A DNA stretch of 64,000 bases from contig JADCAS010000005.1 in assembly GCA_020401865.1 (NCBI GenBank), forward strand, positions 124,001 to 188,000, given 5' to 3'. Source of the stretch: Phenylobacterium sp. Its GTDB lineage: Bacteria > Pseudomonadota > Alphaproteobacteria > Caulobacterales > Caulobacteraceae. The notes under the pieces are model-generated. The model was not told the DNA's origin. It saw nothing but the letters and a program-made list of their open reading frames with translations, and did not search any database. Positions 63,402 to 64,000 of the stretch are shown in pieces. Position 1 is the first letter of the stretch. The number at the start of each line of letters is the position of its first letter. A program made the translations under genes and the position numbers.

Positions 63402-63625
63402 CAGCCGAAAGCGCTGTAGATGAGGACCCTTTTGAACCCGAACTGCCGAGGGCAAGGTTCGGGTGATCAGAGACAAATTGCGTTCAGAGACCGCTTTGGC
63501 CCCTTACGCCGGTCTCCGATGTTCGCACGGCATCTGGAAAATGGCGCGACGACCGGGGGCTTTGCGCACCTGCGGTCGCCAGTTTGCAGGTTCGCGACAG
63601 GGGAGTGGTGGTGAAGAGAGCCTGA
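63402..63625 (+). repeat. Direct repeat B (about 224 bp)
   Basis: Second copy of the stretch at 59147-59371, same orientation, 30 bp from the end of the ABC gene. It shares long identical blocks such as CCTTTTGAACCCGAACTGCC, AGAGACAAATTGCGTTCAGA, TCGCCAGTTTGCAGGTTCGC and the final GAGAGCCTGA. The repeats stop being similar just past GAGAGCCTGA. Confidence 0.9.
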
Positions 63626-63655
63626 TGGCGAACTCCCTTTCTTCATGCTGTTGGC

Positions 63656-64000
63656 CTACAGGCTCGCCTGCATCCGGTAGAGCCCGGCGTAAGCGCCGTT
63701 AGCTGCGATCAAAGAATCGTGGTCGCCCTGCTCGACGACCCCCTGCTCTGTGAGCACCAGAATGCGGTCGGCGTTGCGCACGGTCGAGAGGCGGTGCGCA
63801 ATCACCAGCGTGGTGCGTCGCCGCGCCAGCTCCGCGAGGGCCGATTGCACAGCGCGTTCGCTCTCGTTGTCGAGGGCGGAGGTCGCCTCGTCGAAGATCA
63901 GGATCGGCGGATCCTTCAGGAAGGCCCGGGCGATGGTCAGCCTCTGCTTCTGGCCGCCGGAGAGCGTTACCCCGCGCTGGCCGATGTCGGTGTCGTAGCC
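63656..64000 (-). CDS. ABC exporter ATPase, C-terminal part (partial, 5' end outside window)
   Basis: The last 114 residues of an ABC transporter nucleotide-binding domain; the frame enters from the right edge. The signature [15 protein letters not shown], Walker [12 protein letters not shown], the switch His in [12 protein letters not shown] and a C-terminal GDHDSLIA are all present. The motif order and 'GEHDSL'-like ending are those of MsbA/ABCB-type exporters with fused membrane and ATPase domains. Substrate cannot be given from this part. Confidence 0.93.
   Translation of the reverse strand, partial: GYDTDIGQRGVTLSGGQKQRLTIARAFLKDPPILIFDEATSALDNESERAVQSALAELARRRTTLVIAHRLSTVRNADRILVLTEQGVVEQGDHDSLIAANGAYAGLYRMQASL

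Noticed and set aside
57545..63655. Intact insertion sequence or prophage in the scarred region
   Set aside because: No transposase or integrase frame with catalytic residues, no terminal inverted repeats and no phage structural genes; only relics and a direct repeat.

Overview
The window is high-GC DNA from an alphaproteobacterium, most likely of the Caulobacterales (Caulobacter/Phenylobacterium type). The evidence is a glpX-recJ pair, a two-domain cold-shock protein next to a DUF192 gene, a large TonB-dependent receptor, an NDUFS4-type complex I accessory subunit, SdhE, and above all a PopA-like protein. PopA is the receiver-receiver-GGDEF paralogue of PleD, with a dead active site and an intact c-di-GMP inhibitory site. 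Coding is dense, and many genes overlap by 4 bp as GTGA or ATGA. No rRNA, CRISPR array or intact insertion sequence was seen.

Layout. 0-8.2 kb: the end of glpX, recJ, tRNA-Glu, a TonB receptor, a cold-shock/DUF192/thioesterase run, tRNA-Pro, the complex I subunit and tRNA-Arg. 8.2-16 kb: a lipoprotein cytochrome c, an aldehyde dehydrogenase, an M20 peptidase, a minus-strand sulfur amino-acid operon (cysK-sseA-metC) and cfa. 16-20.5 kb: an inner-core LPS operon (kdsA, hldE, hldD) followed by a DUF3089 protein that has lost its nucleophile. 20.5-27.7 kb: recG, sdhE, mfd and popA. 27.8-38.6 kb: lipid, CoA and xenobiotic-type metabolism (two SDRs, a class III CoA-transferase, a TusA-like protein, an M61 peptidase, two acyl-CoA synthetases, an alkylsulfatase-type metallo-beta-lactamase protein), then katG.

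41-49.6 kb holds the most unusual locus, nine tightly packed same-strand genes. They are a kinase/nucleotidyltransferase fusion with the HldE domains in reversed order, a sugar-1-phosphate nucleotidyltransferase, two sugar-nucleotide SDRs, a GmhA-like SIS isomerase, a methyltransferase, an orphan thiamine-diphosphate E1 alpha/beta pair and a zinc alcohol dehydrogenase. There is no glycosyltransferase, transporter, E2 or E3. It reads as a dedicated pathway for a modified, probably heptose-derived nucleotide sugar or related small molecule, separate from the housekeeping heptose genes at 17-19 kb.

49.6-57.5 kb: a PhoX-type protein, a spinster-like MFS transporter, a GST-kappa/HCCA isomerase, an SDR lacking its catalytic dyad, an HxlR regulator with a membrane protein, and a cytochrome/TPR pair. 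57.5-63.7 kb is a scarred accessory region. Two decayed fragments of a serine-recombinase C-terminus flank an M48 lipoprotein protease. A direct repeat of about 225 bp (59147 and 63402) then brackets a GntR-regulated cluster of small membrane proteins of unknown function. The window ends inside an ABC exporter gene.
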